From assembly GCA_963809965.1 (NCBI GenBank), contig CAWELU010000029.1:124001-188000 (forward strand): a stretch of 64,000 nt of DNA, read 5' to 3'. Shown one piece after another: positions 1 through 8,553 of this stretch. Both the position numbers and the translations under genes were made by a program. Positions within the stretch are counted from its first letter, which is position 1. Every line of letters starts with the position of its first letter. Source of the DNA: CAIWHR01 sp963809965. GTDB lineage: Bacteria; Pseudomonadota; Gammaproteobacteria; Burkholderiales; Casimicrobiaceae. Under the pieces are notes generated by a model. The model was not told where the DNA came from. It searched no databases and saw only the letters and a list, made by a program, of their open reading frames with translations.

Positions 1-549
1 GCGCAGCGACCAACTGTATCCGAGAAACTCGATGCTTTCCGCCCCAATCGCCTGGAGCGACCCGGAGACGAGCGTCACCAACAGCAGGCCCAGCCCCAGA
101 ACGAGGATGTAGCAATACGGAATGACCGCGGAGACAAGGAAGTGGCGCCGCCGGGTCACCACCCGGTGCAGGAAGATGACCGACATCGCGTTTTCGAGCA
201 CCGTGAAGGCGAGCGAGCTGAAGAACACCATCGTCGCCAGCAGCACCCAGCCGATCACGCTGCGATGTTCCAGAAAACGGGCCAGCTCGCCGATCACGGC
301 CGTCGATTGCCCGGGCATGAGCCACTCGAGATACCGACCCAGCGTGGCGAGCAGTTCGCCCTGGTCGATTATCTGCGACAGCGCGATCAGAATGAGAATG
401 AGCAGCGGCACGATCGACAACAGCGTGTAGTACGCGACGGCGCCCGCCAGCAGCAATCCCTGATTCGCCCGAAAAGCGCGCAGGACGCGCACGGTGAACG
501 CGCGTGGGTGCGTCACCACGTACGCCGTTTGTCGTCCGAAAGTACGCAT
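1..549 (-). CDS. YihY/BrkB family inner-membrane protein (3' end outside window)
   Basis: Reading leftwards from an ATG at 549, 183 codons run off the window edge, so the C-terminal part is missing. The product starts MRTFGRQTAYVVTHPRAF and carries the family's typical first segment (residues about 28-55: NQGLLLAGAVAYYTLLSIVP), followed by further hydrophobic helices near residues 95-118 and 140-165. This matches the YihY/virulence factor BrkB family (formerly 'ribonuclease BN'), polytopic inner-membrane proteins of unclear biochemical role. It is transcribed away from the Cys-repeat gene upstream, with an intrinsic terminator between them, so it probably has its own promoter in the short gap 550-592. 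The family assignment is fairly secure; the function is not known. Confidence 0.8.
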   Translation of the reverse strand, partial: MRTFGRQTAYVVTHPRAFTVRVLRAFRANQGLLLAGAVAYYTLLSIVPLLILILIALSQIIDQGELLATLGRYLEWLMPGQSTAVIGELARFLEHRSVIGWVLLATMVFFSSLAFTVLENAMSVIFLHRVVTRRRHFLVSAVIPYCYILVLGLGLLLVTLVSGSLQAIGAESIEFLGYSWSLR

Positions 550-592
550 CAGTCGGCACCCCGCGCGGTCAACGGCGGGCGGCCGCCGGACG

Positions 593-625
593 AAAAAACG
601 GCCGGGGGAGGAACAATCCCGGCCG
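593..625 (-). terminator. Rho-independent terminator of the Cys-repeat gene
   Basis: On the minus strand an 8-bp perfect stem (arms at 618-625 and 599-606, CGGCCGGG/CCCGGCCG) with an 11-nt loop is followed by six T residues (A-run 593-598 on the plus strand). It lies about 60 nt downstream of the stop of the gene at 686-1294. Confidence 0.8.
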
Positions 626-685
626 CCATACCCGATCCCTCACGCTACCCGCAAAAGAGAGCGGCGAGGGAGGTCTGCATCGTTC

Positions 686-1294
686 TTACGATTTGCCGTA
701 TTGCACCTTCGCGCTGCCGACGCATGCATCCTTGGCGGGACCGGCGAGTGCGTCGCACTTTTCGACCGCAACCTTGTATTCCGCGTCGCGTTTGTCAGCG
801 TTCGCTTCCTTGCTGGCGTCGGCCTGCTTCGCTGCCGCATCGTGGCGCGTATCGGCCGCAACACGGTCGACCTTGGCGTCGGCCTTGCCCTTGACGAGCG
901 CGGCGCTTGCTTCCTTGACGCAGACGTCCTTGGGGTTGCCCGCCAGATCATCGCACTTTTGGATGGCAACGTCGTGGGTCGCCTGGGCGTGCGCAACACG
1001 CGCGCTTTCGCGAGCCTTGGGGGTGTTCTCGTAGGCGGCATCGGCTTCAGCCTTGGCGATGCCTTCCTTGCCCTTGGCTTCCGCGACACAGATGTCCTTG
1101 GCGTTTCCGCTCATCGACGCGCATGCATCCTTGTCGATCTTGTACTGCGCGTCGGCGCTCGTCTTCGCCGCGGTGTAGCTGTCCTTGGACATCGGCATCG
1201 CGGCGGTCTTCGGCGCGTTCATCATCTGCGCCGCAGCAGGCCCGGCAATACCCAGCCCGGCAGCGACAAATAGTGCAATCATCAGTTTGGACAT
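686..1294 (-). CDS. Secreted Cys-pair repeat protein (full-length member of a local family)
   Basis: A 202-residue protein with a clear signal peptide (MSKLMIALFVAAGLGIAGPAAA) and an Ala/Lys/Asp-rich mature part. Three copies of a Cys-pair unit are visible: KDACASMSGNAKDICVAEAK (about residue 55), IQKCDDLAGNPKDVCVKEAS (about 113) and VEKCDALAGPAKDACVGSAK (about 178). The shared pattern is K-x-C-x2-[LM]-x-G-x2-KD-x-C-V, suggesting one disulphide per helical hairpin in the periplasm. Similar proteins are often auto-named 'TolA-like' because of composition, but no TolA domain is seen. Two shortened paralogues occur at 25732-26091 and 33476-33781. RBS AAGGGA lies 6 nt before the ATG. Function unknown; the envelope-stress neighbours hint at a protective role, which is inference. 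Confidence 0.75.
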   Translation of the reverse strand: MSKLMIALFVAAGLGIAGPAAAQMMNAPKTAAMPMSKDSYTAAKTSADAQYKIDKDACASMSGNAKDICVAEAKGKEGIAKAEADAAYENTPKARESARVAHAQATHDVAIQKCDDLAGNPKDVCVKEASAALVKGKADAKVDRVAADTRHDAAAKQADASKEANADKRDAEYKVAVEKCDALAGPAKDACVGSAKVQYGKS

Positions 1295-1518
1295 GTAATT
1301 CCCTTGTAGTTCAGGTACGGATCGGAGGCCCTATCGAAGGCCACAAACGCCAAGACTGCGGATTTCACGGCTCGATGACCCACCGCATCGATCGTGCGCC
1401 GCGTGGGTCCTTCAGCTTGAAAGGCACGTCTTGCCTTGGACTTGGACGATACGGGTAATAGCTGGTCGCGTCCGTGCGCTGGCACACGTACTCCAGCCGG
1501 TTGCTCCGACGCCGCGGC

Positions 1519-1944
1519 TCAAGCCTCCAGCTTTGCATCCATCGTGATCTGCGCCTTCAGCAGCTTCGACACCGGACACCCGGTCTTGGCCTTGTTCGCG
1601 ATCTCCTGGAATTTCGCATTGTCCGCTCCCGGAATCTTCGCGGACACGGTAAGGTGGCTCGCGGTGATCTCGAACCCGGCGCCGATCTTTTCCAGCGTGA
1701 CGGCGGCATGCGTCTCGATCTTCTCCGGCGTCAGCCCGGCCTCGCCGAGCATCAGCGAGAGCGCCATCGAGAAGCAGCCGGCATGCGCGGCGCCGATCAG
1801 CTCTTCCGGATTGGTGCCCTTGCCGTTCTCGAAGCGCGACTTGAATCCGTACGGCGCCTCCCTGAGGACGCCCGTCTCCGTGGAAATCGTGCCGCCACCG
1901 TCCTTGATGCCGCCCTTCCAGACTGCCCATGCCTTCTTGATCAT
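1519..1944 (-). CDS. osmC: OsmC/OhrA family peroxiredoxin-like protein
   Basis: A 141-residue protein starting MIKKAWAVWKGG. OsmC-family landmarks are present: the N-terminal G-GTIST strand, the first catalytic Cys in EELIGAAHAGCFSMAL (about residue 59) and the second in KTGCPVSKLL (about residue 125). OsmC proteins reduce organic and hydroperoxides in the cytosol through these two cysteines. It lies 32 bp after the stop of the superoxide dismutase gene on the same strand, so superoxide removal and peroxide removal are probably co-transcribed. The reading frame happens to be continuous with the first part of the SOD gene, but this comes from a frameshift in SOD and is not a fusion; the Met at 1944 is the family start. 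Confidence 0.9.
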   Translation of the reverse strand: MIKKAWAVWKGGIKDGGGTISTETGVLREAPYGFKSRFENGKGTNPEELIGAAHAGCFSMALSLMLGEAGLTPEKIETHAAVTLEKIGAGFEITASHLTVSAKIPGADNAKFQEIANKAKTGCPVSKLLKAQITMDAKLEA

Positions 1945-1976
1945 GACCGCTCCGCGAGTTGGTGGAATGCAGGGGA

Positions 1977-2601
1977 CTAGCCGAGGTTGTCGGCGGCAAA
2001 GCCCCAATTGACGAGTTTGTCGAGCACGCCGTTCACGTAGTCCACGCGGCGATTCTGATAATCCAGGTAGTAGGCGTGCTCCCAAACATCGATGGTCAAC
2101 AACGGCTTCGACCCCATCGTCAACGGCGTCTCGGCATTGCCGGTCTTGACCACCTTCAGTTTGTCGGCCTGCAAGCACGAGCCAGGCCCAGCCGCTGCCG
2201 AACTGCGTCGTCGCGGCCGTGGCCAGCTCCTTCTTGCATGCATCCAGACTGCCGAAGGACGCATCGATCCTGTGCATCAACGCCGCGGGGGGCTGACCGC
2301 CGCCCTTCGATCGCAGACTGCGCCAGTAGAAAGTGTGGTTCCAGGTTTGTGCTGCATTGTTGAAGATCGCGACCTTGTCGGCCTTGCCGGCGGTCTCGGT
2401 CACAAGTTGCTCCAGCGAAAGGTTCTCGAGCCCCGTGCCGGCTATCAACTTGTTCAAGTTATCGACGTACCCCTTGTGGTGCTTGCCGTAGTGGAACCCG
2501 ATCGTATGGGCGGAGATCACGGGATCCAGCGCGTCTTCCGCGTATGGCAGGGGCGGTAGTACGTGCAGAGCTGCATTCTTGGTCATAGTACTGTCGGTCA
2601 T
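1977..2601 (-). CDS. sodB: Superoxide dismutase, iron type (one-base frameshift)
   Basis: This encodes an Fe/Mn superoxide dismutase of about 207 residues converting superoxide to peroxide and oxygen. Metal ligands are visible: His in HTIGFHYGKHHKGYVDNLN, His in NHTFYW, and Asp/His in DVWEHAYYLDYQN. The active-site Gln in ATTQFGSGWAWLV is the iron-type signature. The frame breaks after FGSGWAWLVL; removing one A near 2173-2174 restores LQADKLKVVKTGNAETPL and the normal C terminus. The total length (625 nt) is 3n+1, consistent with one inserted base. A good RBS (GGAAGGAAAG) precedes the ATG. Downstream is osmC, likely in the same transcript. Confidence 0.9.
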
Positions 2602-2683
2602 AAGATCTTTCCTTCCGGTTTGAGGGGATGGGCCCGCGCCGGTTCGCGACGCGGACGGGCTAGCTAGACCAGGACACGAAATA

Positions 2684-3127
2684 TCAGGGCCTCAACTGAC
2701 CGCGCACTTCGCCGCCCGGATTCGCCGCAGTGTGGACGTTGACGTACAGCTTGCCCGCCTGGAAGCTTGCAAACTGCGCGTCCGTGAGCTTCGCGCCCGC
2801 GGGAACCGTATAGGTGTCCCCGTTCTTCGTGAGCGGAATGATCACGGGTCCGTTCATGCCGATGGCCGCTTCGTGGATGTGCGCAGCCGTCCCGGAAACG
2901 CCGGTGGTCGTCACGCTTCCGCTGACCGACTTGTCGGACCCGACGATGATCGTTCCGGTACCGGTTCCCGCAGCCTTGACCGGCGGAACTTCCTGTTCGC
3001 CGGCCAGTGTCACCTTGATGTCCGCGGCGGCCGCGTTGCTCGAATAGGAGCCAAGTGCAGCAACGGCAACGACCAACGCCGCGGCGAGCCCCAGCCATGT
3101 CTGTCTGGAAATTCTGTCGAAATACAT
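2684..3127 (-). CDS. Secreted CHRD-domain protein
   Basis: A 147-residue exported protein. The start at 3127 (MYFDRISRQTW) is preferred over an upstream Met because GAGGAG lies 5 nt in front of it. A signal peptide covers about residues 1-36 (AAALVVAVAALGSYSSNAAAA). The rest is one CHRD domain (about 38-147) with its hallmarks: LAGEQEVPPV at the start, GTAAHIHEAAIGMNGPVI in the middle and LYVNVHTAANPGGEVRGQL at the end. CHRD domains occur in chordin and many bacterial secreted proteins; their bacterial role is unknown. It lies between the SOD gene and the H1-like gene, all on the minus strand, but with gaps large enough for separate promoters. A weak copy of the GTGTGCGC motif lies at 3293-3311 upstream. 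Confidence 0.85.
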   Translation of the reverse strand: MYFDRISRQTWLGLAAALVVAVAALGSYSSNAAAADIKVTLAGEQEVPPVKAAGTGTGTIIVGSDKSVSGSVTTTGVSGTAAHIHEAAIGMNGPVIIPLTKNGDTYTVPAGAKLTDAQFASFQAGKLYVNVHTAANPGGEVRGQLRP

Positions 3128-3433
3128 TGTGAACTCCTCGGTTGCGGTTGAACGGAATGGCAAAACGCAAGAACTCCCGACTTGCCCGTCAGTCTATCGG
3201 TGCAGCGCGCATCATGCGCATGACACCCGACTGAACTCGCAAATTCGAAACGGGGGTCTGCGAAACCGTAGTCTAGCTTCCGCGCCGGGGACCGTCTGTA
3301 CGATGCCACACATACTCGTCGCAGCCAGCACGCCACACCCGCCAAGCGCCGTCGGTCTCGCGCGCGATCGGATGGCATGGGATACGACGCCGGGGGCCTT
3401 CCGCACACGGTACGCGCGTGCCAAGCGCCGCAC

Positions 3434-3468
3434 AAAAGGCAACGGCGCGGGTTGACCCGTGCCGTTGC
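3434..3468 (-). terminator. Terminator of the H1-like gene
   Basis: A 13-bp stem with one mismatch (3439-3451 against 3456-3468) and a TTGA-type tetraloop is followed on the minus strand by CCTTTTG. It lies about 30 nt past the reconstructed stop of the H1-like gene. It also sits inside the longer apparent reading frame, which argues that the longer frame is an artefact. Confidence 0.75.
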
Positions 3469-3495
3469 GCCCTGCGGTAGTGCCGGCGCACCAAG

Positions 3496-4174
3496 CTAAG
3501 CCCTGCTCCTCTTCGCCGTCCTCTTCGTCGGTCCTTTTCGCGGGCTTCTTCACTGCCCCCTTGGCGGTCTTGCTCATCGCGGCACCGGCCTTCCGGCCCG
3601 CCCTCTTGACCTTCGCCACGCCTCTTTTCATTGCGGATTTCGCTGACGTCGTCGTGCGTCCAAGGGCCCTTCTTGCAGCGCCAGCGCCGGCCTTGCGCTT
3701 CGCCGCGGGCTTTTTGGGACTCATCGCGCGCTCGACCTTGCCGGCGGCCTTTTTCGCGCCTGTCGCCGCTGCTTTCACCTTGCTCTTCACCGTGCGCTTC
3801 GCCTTGCCATACACCCTCTTGGCATCCGCCTCGACGGCCCTGGCCTTGCCTTTCACGGTGCGCTTCGTCTTGCCATACGCCCTCTTGGCATCCGCCTGGA
3901 CGGCCATGGCCTTGCTCTTTACGGTACGTTTCGCCTTCCCGAGGGTCTTCTCGGCATCCGCTTCGGCAGACTTCGCCTTCCGCGTCACGCTCGCCTTCGT
4001 GGCCCGCACCTTCTTCCCCACGACGGTTCCCGCCTTTTGCACCTCGCGCTTGGCCTCCGTGGCAGCGCCTTCCACCTTCTTCACGAGCGAGGCGCCCATT
4101 TCCTGCGCCTTGTCCTTCGCCGCTTCCACGGCGTCGCCGATCTTGGTCAGCAAACTCTTTTCGTCGCCCATCAT
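3496..4174 (-). CDS. Histone H1-like Lys/Ala-rich DNA-binding protein (one-base frameshift near 3' end)
   Basis: A basic, Ala/Lys-rich protein of about 225 residues with no aromatic core. After an amphipathic start (MMGDEKSLLTKIGDAVEAAK) it holds 3-4 copies of a roughly 23-residue repeat built on KAKRTVKSKAMAVQADAKRA, then KKPAAKRK and RAGRKAG stretches. Such proteins resemble the C-terminal domain of eukaryotic H1 and occur in many betaproteobacteria, binding DNA non-specifically. As read, the frame ends in an unlikely acidic tail (DEEDGEEEQ). Removing one C near 3520-3530 gives a basic tail (KRTTKRTAKRSRA) and a stop at 3496-3498, just before a strong terminator. The gene length of 3n+1 agrees with this. 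Confidence 0.75.
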
Positions 4175-4303
4175 CGTTGCTCCTGTCTGTTAATGAACCT
4201 CATTGCGATCCGGGTGCAGCCTTGCATTGCTGCGAACCGACGCCCGCTATCGTGTGCGCGAGTCCGCTACAAGAATAGCAAGGAATGCCCGCGCGAGTCT
4301 CGG

Positions 4304-4999
4304 TCATGCCACGGTTCCGAACAGCGCCCCGACGCCTGCCGTCAGCCCCATGGCAAGAGCGCCCCAGAACGTGACGCGGACTGCGCCCGTCGTCACGCTT
4401 GCGCCGCCAACACGCGCAGCCATGCCACCCAGGATCGCGAGGAATACCAGCGAAGTTCCGGAGACGACGGGGATCAGACTCGACCCTCGGACCATGGCAA
4501 CGGCCAGCAGCGGCATCGCTGCGCCAACGGCGAAGCTTGCCGCTGAGGTAAACGCGGCCTGGATCGGGCGCGCACTGAGGGTCTCGGAGATACCGAGTTC
4601 GTCGCGGGCATGCGCTCCCAGCGCGTCGTGAGCCATGAGCTGCTCCGCAACCTGCCTCGCGAGCGCGGGATCGAGACCGCGGCCAACGTAGATCGCTGTC
4701 AGCTCACGGCGCTCGCCGTGGTCGTCCGCCTCGAGTTCCGCGCGCTCCAGGTTGAGCGCGGCCTGTTCGGAATCCGCCTGTGACCGCACCGACACGTACT
4801 CCCCGGCAGCCATCGACATGGCTCCCGCGACCAGACCGGCGATCCCGGCGACCATCACGCCGCCATGAGTCGCATTCGCGGCTGCGACACCGAGCACCAG
4901 GCTCGCTGTCGAGACGATGCCGTCGTTGGCACCCAGTACCGCCGCGCGCAACCAGCCGATGCGGTCCGTGCGGTGCCATTCCCTGTGGCGTACTGCCAT
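4304..4999 (-). CDS. VIT family (CCC1/VIT1-like) membrane transporter
   Basis: A 231-residue membrane protein of the VIT/CCC1 family, which moves Fe2+ or Mn2+ across membranes. The diagnostic first helix RAAVLGANDGIVSTASLVLGVAAA (written here in part: LGANDGIVSTASLVLG) is at residues 20-42, then AGAMSMAAGEYVSV at about 58-72, a cytosolic helical loop rich in Glu, and three C-terminal helices. The Glu-rich loop (LERAELEADDHGERRELTAIY, here only described) is the metal-loading domain in characterised homologues. It reads on the minus strand upstream of the H1-like gene with a 129-bp gap. Substrate (iron or manganese) cannot be decided from sequence. Confidence 0.85.
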   Translation of the reverse strand: MAVRHREWHRTDRIGWLRAAVLGANDGIVSTASLVLGVAAANATHGGVMVAGIAGLVAGAMSMAAGEYVSVRSQADSEQAALNLERAELEADDHGERRELTAIYVGRGLDPALARQVAEQLMAHDALGAHARDELGISETLSARPIQAAFTSAASFAVGAAMPLLAVAMVRGSSLIPVVSGTSLVFLAILGGMAARVGGASVTTGAVRVTFWGALAMGLTAGVGALFGTVA

Positions 5000-5085
5000 T
5001 CTCGGGCGTCAGGTCGGCGTGGAATCCGGTGGATCGTCGAACAAGCATCGCGCGATGGATTTCAATTCACGCAGGCTCCCGAGGA

Positions 5086-5727
5086 TCACCGAAGACCGAC
5101 CGATTTGCGACGTTGGTCGGCAGCATCGACCGACTGAACTGTCGGTCGTGTAGCGTGCATTTGACGCGGATCCTCGTGTCCGGCCGTCGGTTGCCGCACG
5201 ACGATTACCACATTGCCGGATTCCCGCGCTCGGTCCCGCCGTGAGTCCTCCGGGACGAACCTGTAGCCGCAGGCCGAACCGTTCGACGCGAGATTCCGGT
5301 CCGCAATGTCCGACGGCGTGATTGGAAACAAGCGGCACGTAATCGGTCGATCCTCGTAGATCGAGCATAGCCGCGATTTCGCGTCCCAATGCGGGCATTG
5401 GAAGAGAAGGTTGCAGCTGGTGCCGCACGAGATGCAGCCGCCGGTCAGACCGTGTTTTCGCTTCAGACGCAAGGCCAGGCCGGGAATGCAACCGATGATC
5501 GTGCGCCGTATCTTTCCCCAGATGATGGTTCTTTCTGTTTTCCGCCAGACTGATCCCGGATCGGCGACGATCGCCGCCGTGAACGCGCGCAAGTAGCGGA
5601 CCGAGTAACGAATCTTGCGGACCGCCCGCGCCCGCGGTCGAGGCGCGTTCGTCGTCCTGAAGTTCAGCGCGTAGGCTTGCCTTCGCAACAGGGGCTTTTC
5701 CAACGAGTCGATCGGGCCTGTGTCCAT
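5086..5727 (-). CDS. YkgJ-type cysteine-cluster protein
   Basis: About 213 residues from a Met at 5727 (MDTGPIDSLEKPLL). The centre contains the zinc/iron-chelating Cys cluster of the YkgJ (CxxCxxxCC) family: GGCISCGTSCNLLFQCPHWD, then CSIYEDRPITCRLFPIT and SACGYRF, eight cysteines in total. The family is thought to bind metal ions through this cluster; its reactions are unknown. The last about 45 codons are poorly conserved in character and run through two inverted repeats (5095-5117, 5127-5148), so the true stop may be earlier if a base is in error. It lies 121 bp downstream of the Rieske ferredoxin gene of the suf operon on the same strand, and may be its last member. Confidence 0.65.
   Translation of the reverse strand: MDTGPIDSLEKPLLRRQAYALNFRTTNAPRPRARAVRKIRYSVRYLRAFTAAIVADPGSVWRKTERTIIWGKIRRTIIGCIPGLALRLKRKHGLTGGCISCGTSCNLLFQCPHWDAKSRLCSIYEDRPITCRLFPITPSDIADRNLASNGSACGYRFVPEDSRRDRARESGNVVIVVRQPTAGHEDPRQMHATRPTVQSVDAADQRRKSVGLR
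5127..5148 (-). other. Perfect 8-bp inverted repeat, possible terminator or operator
   Basis: CGACCGAC (5127-5134) and GTCGGTCG (5141-5148) flank a 6-nt loop. A second related hairpin, CCGACC...GGTCGG, lies just to its left. No T-run follows, so it may be a Rho-dependent end, or a binding site in front of the VIT gene (start 4999). Confidence 0.35.
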
Positions 5728-5848
5728 CAGAGCGTACCTTCGGGCTGAATTTGGCTGCCTTCCAATGGTATTGTCAAGTCGACGTGCGCGCATCGAGAAC
5801 GAACATTCGTCTCCCGAGGCGCTTGCTTCCGCGGATCCGGCGCCGGGA

Positions 5849-6170
5849 TCAATCCCAGCGGTCGTCGCGCACCTGGATCTCCCCGTTCTCGATGCGCACG
5901 GGGAAAGTGGCGGTTGGCTCGTAGGCGGGTGCGGACAAGGCCGCGCCGGTGCGGATGCAGAAGCGTGCGCCGTGGCGCGGGCAGACGATCTCTCCGCCAT
6001 CGACCGTGCCGCCGGTGAGCTGTCCCGCCGTCGTGGGTACAGACGTCCGCGATGGCGTACAGCTCGCCATCGAGGTTGAATACAGCAATCTCCATATCGT
6101 CCACATCCACGACCCGCCACTCACCCGGCGCGAGCTCGCCGGCTTGCGCCACCCTCACCCAGTCGCTCAT
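5849..6170 (-). CDS. Rieske-type [2Fe-2S] ferredoxin of the suf operon (one-base frameshift)
   Basis: A small non-haem Rieske ferredoxin of about 106 residues: MSDWVRVAQAGELAPGEWR at the start, cluster box I VCTHDGG (about residue 45) and box II CPRHGARF (about 64), ending IQVRDDRWD. The frame breaks right after THDGG; removing one C at about 6024-6026 gives THDGGQLTGG and joins both boxes. Length 322 nt (3n+1) agrees. Such small Rieske proteins pass electrons and are often the last gene of SUF operons, where they may act in cluster assembly. It starts 58 bp after the nfu stop, on the same strand, so it is taken as part of the operon. Confidence 0.85.
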
Positions 6171-6228
6171 GCGTTCCGGAAACCCGAATCGTCGACAGTC
6201 GGCTTCGGTCCGGTGTTCCGACAGGTCC

Positions 6229-6790
6229 CTAGACCGCGAAGACTTCGATGTCGGGCTCGATCGACTTCACCAGACTCTCGATGCCGGCAAGCGTTCCCGA
6301 GATCGAGCTGGGGCAACTGCCGCACGCGCCCTGGTAATGCACGGCGAGCCTGTTGCCTTCGAGGCCGACGACGTACAGATCGCCGCCGTCGCCCTGCAGA
6401 TAGGGCCGGATGTGCTCGTCGAGCAGCGCGTTGATCATGTCGAGGCGCTGCTGGTCGTCGGGAGTCAGCTCGGCGATCGCGGCGGTCGCTGCCGCCACCG
6501 TGGCGGCGGTTTGCGCGCTCGCCGCCGGCGCGGCGCGGATCGGCTCGGCAATCTTTCGCAGCAACTCCTGCCAGTCGACGCCGCCGTCCTGCGTGACCGT
6601 AAGCCAATTGTCGATGTAGAACACGTTGGTCACATGCCCGATGTCGAACAGCGCCGCCGCAAGCGGGTCGTTCTTCGCTTCCGCGGCGTTGTCGTACGAG
6701 CGCTTGATTCCCCACGTCAACGGCTCCTTGAGGACGAACTTCAGGGCGTTCGGATTGGGCGTAGGCTTCGATTTCGGCGATCTTCGGCAT
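6229..6790 (-). CDS. nfu: Nfu-type Fe-S cluster carrier (one-base frameshift)
   Basis: About 186 residues. An N-terminal Nfu_N-like domain (KPTPNPNALKFVL, VTNVFYIDNWLTVT) is followed by an Ala-rich linker and a C-terminal NifU-like domain (about 110-186) with the cluster-binding CxxC in YQGACGSCPSS. Nfu proteins carry [4Fe-4S] clusters to target enzymes. The start MPKIAEI and the body KPTPNPN are in different frames; removing one C at about 6769 joins them. Length 562 nt is 3n+1. The ATG lies 13 nt beyond the sufU stop, so the genes are tightly coupled. Confidence 0.88.
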
Positions 6791-6803
6791 GGACGGTCCG
6801 TGT

Positions 6804-7290
6804 TCAGGCGTCGCCGATCGGCGCGTGCATCGGGTCGTTGTCGGCCTCGGTCGACGTGCTTGCGACCGAATTGAGCGCGGCGTGCAGCGTGTGCCAGGGG
6901 AGGATCGCGCATTTGACGCGCGTCGGCAGGTCGCGCACGCCGGCGAAGACCGTGAGCCGGCCGATGTGGTGGGCGCCTTCGGGCGTCGAGCTTCCCGGTC
7001 GCCATGTCGCGGAATTCCTGGATCAGCGCTTCCGCGTCCGCCCGCGTCTTGCCCTTGACGTTGACGGTCATCATCGACGCCGACGCCTTGCAGATCGCGC
7101 ACGATTCGCCCTCGAACGCGATGCCGTCGATGCGCTCGCCGTCGATCTTGACGGACACGCTGATGCGATCGCCGCACAGCGGGTTGTGCCCCTCGGCCTG
7201 CTGGCTCGCGTGTTCGAGCGTGCCGTAGTTGCGCGGCTTCCGGTTGTGGTCGAGGATGACCTCCTGGTAGAGCGACTTGGGATCGGCCAT
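6804..7290 (-). CDS. sufU: SufU, zinc-dependent sulphur acceptor/scaffold (one-base frameshift)
   Basis: About 161 residues, beginning MADPKSLYQEVILDHNRKPR. The three conserved cysteines are present in HNPLCGDRI, ESCAICKASASMM and PTRVKCAILPWHTL, and the long insertion before the third Cys marks SufU rather than IscU. SufU takes persulphide from SufS by a Zn-ligand swap. The frame breaks after MATGKLD; removing one C at about 6984 restores PEGAHHIGRLTVFAGVRDLP and a stop at 6804-6806. The start overlaps the sufS stop (TAATG), so translation is coupled to its partner desulphurase. SufU in place of SufE is commoner in Gram-positives than in betaproteobacteria. Confidence 0.88.
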
Positions 7291-8553
7291 TACGCGAACA
7301 CCTTCTGCACGGTGCGTATGCCGGCGATCAAGCGCATCGACCTCGGCCATGCTGTTGTAGAGCGCGAACGAGGCGCGCGATGTCGCGGGCACGCGAAAAC
7401 GCTGCATCACCGGCTGCGCGCAGTGATGCCCGGTCCGCACCGCAATCCCCTCCTGATTGAGCAGCGTGCCGACGTCGTGCGGATGCACGCCGTCGACGAC
7501 GAACGACAGCACCGCCGCCTTCTTCGCGGCTGTGCCGATGATCCGCACGCCCTGCAGGCGCGTCATCTGCTCGGTCGCGTAGTCGAGCAATTCGAGCTCG
7601 TGGGCCGCGATGGCGTCCATGCCGACCGCCGACAGGTAGTCGATCGCGGCGCCGAGTCCGATCGCCCCCGCGATCGGCGGCGTGCCGGCTTCGAACTTGT
7701 GCGGGATCGTGTTGTAGGTGGTCTTCTCGAACGTCACCGACAGGATCATGTCGCCGCCGCCCTTGAATGGCGACATGCGCTCGAGCAGCGCGGCCTTGCC
7801 GTAACAGAACGCCGATGCCGGTGGGCCCGCACATCTTGTGGCCCGAGAATGCGTAGAAGTCGCAGTCGAGGTCCTGCACGTCGACCCTCATGTGCGGCAC
7901 CGCCTGCGCGCCGTCGAGCAGCACCGGAACGCCGTGCGCGTGCGCAAACGCGATCATCCGCTTGACCGGGTTGATCGTGCCGAGCGCGTTCGAGACGTGC
8001 ATCATGGCGACGAATTTGGTGCGCGCAGTGAAGAGCTTCTCGTAGTCGTCCAGCAGCAGTTCGCCGGCGTCGTTGATCGGCACCACGCGAATCTGCGCGC
8101 CCTTCTCCTCCGCCAGCATCTGCCACGGGACGATGTTCGAATGGTGCTCGAGCGTGGTCAGGATGATCTCGTCGCCGGGCCCGATGAACTTCCGGCCATA
8201 GCCGTGCATCACCAGATTGATCGCGTCGGTGGTGCCGCTGGTGAAGATCACTTCGCGGTCTTCGCGCGCATTGATGAAACGCTGCACCTTGCCGCGCGCC
8301 TCCTCGTAGGCGGAGGTCGCGGTTTCCGACAGGTAATGCACGCCGCGGTTGACGTTGGCGTGCTGCGTCGTCTGGTAGCGCACCATGCGGTCGATCACCG
8401 GCTGCGGCATCTGGCTCGAGGCCGCGTTGTCGAGATACACCAGCGGCTTGCCGCCGATCTCGAGCCCGAGGATCGGGAAGTCGGCCCGGATGCGCTCGAC
8501 GGCGAAGGCTGCGCGCCGATCGGGCTCGGAGCGCGGTACTGGATTGCGGTCAT
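7290..8553 (-). CDS. sufS: SufS cysteine desulphurase (several frameshifts)
   Basis: A class-V PLP aminotransferase-fold desulphurase of about 420 residues that removes sulphur from cysteine for cluster building. Seen in order: YLDNAASSQMP, HANVNRGVHYLSETAT, TSGTTDAINLV, LEHHSNIVPW, LLDGAQAVPH, the PLP-lysine motif FSGHKMCGPTGIG and the catalytic-Cys loop VRTGHHCAQPVM. The frame is broken after GPTGIGVL (extra A at 7803-7804) and near the C terminus (extra A at 7330-7331, restoring ALIAGIRTVQKVFA). The first dozen residues (MTAIQYRA) need two further single-base corrections; the length of 3n+1 fits four insertions. The start overlaps the sufD stop (ATGA). Confidence 0.88.

Noticed and set aside
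1519..2601. A 360-residue SOD-OsmC fusion protein
   Set aside because: The continuous frame arises from the +1 insertion in sodB; the SOD C terminus is found in another frame and OsmC has its own start.
3293..3311. Copy of the palindromic element upstream of the CHRD gene
   Set aside because: CGTCTGTACG and CACAC half-sites match but the centre is 2 bp shorter; kept only as a weak look-alike, not annotated as a site.
6052..7965. Long plus-strand frame of 637 residues opposite the suf genes
   Set aside because: It is a GC-rich antisense shadow of nfu, sufU and sufS, with Arg/His-rich composition and no motif.
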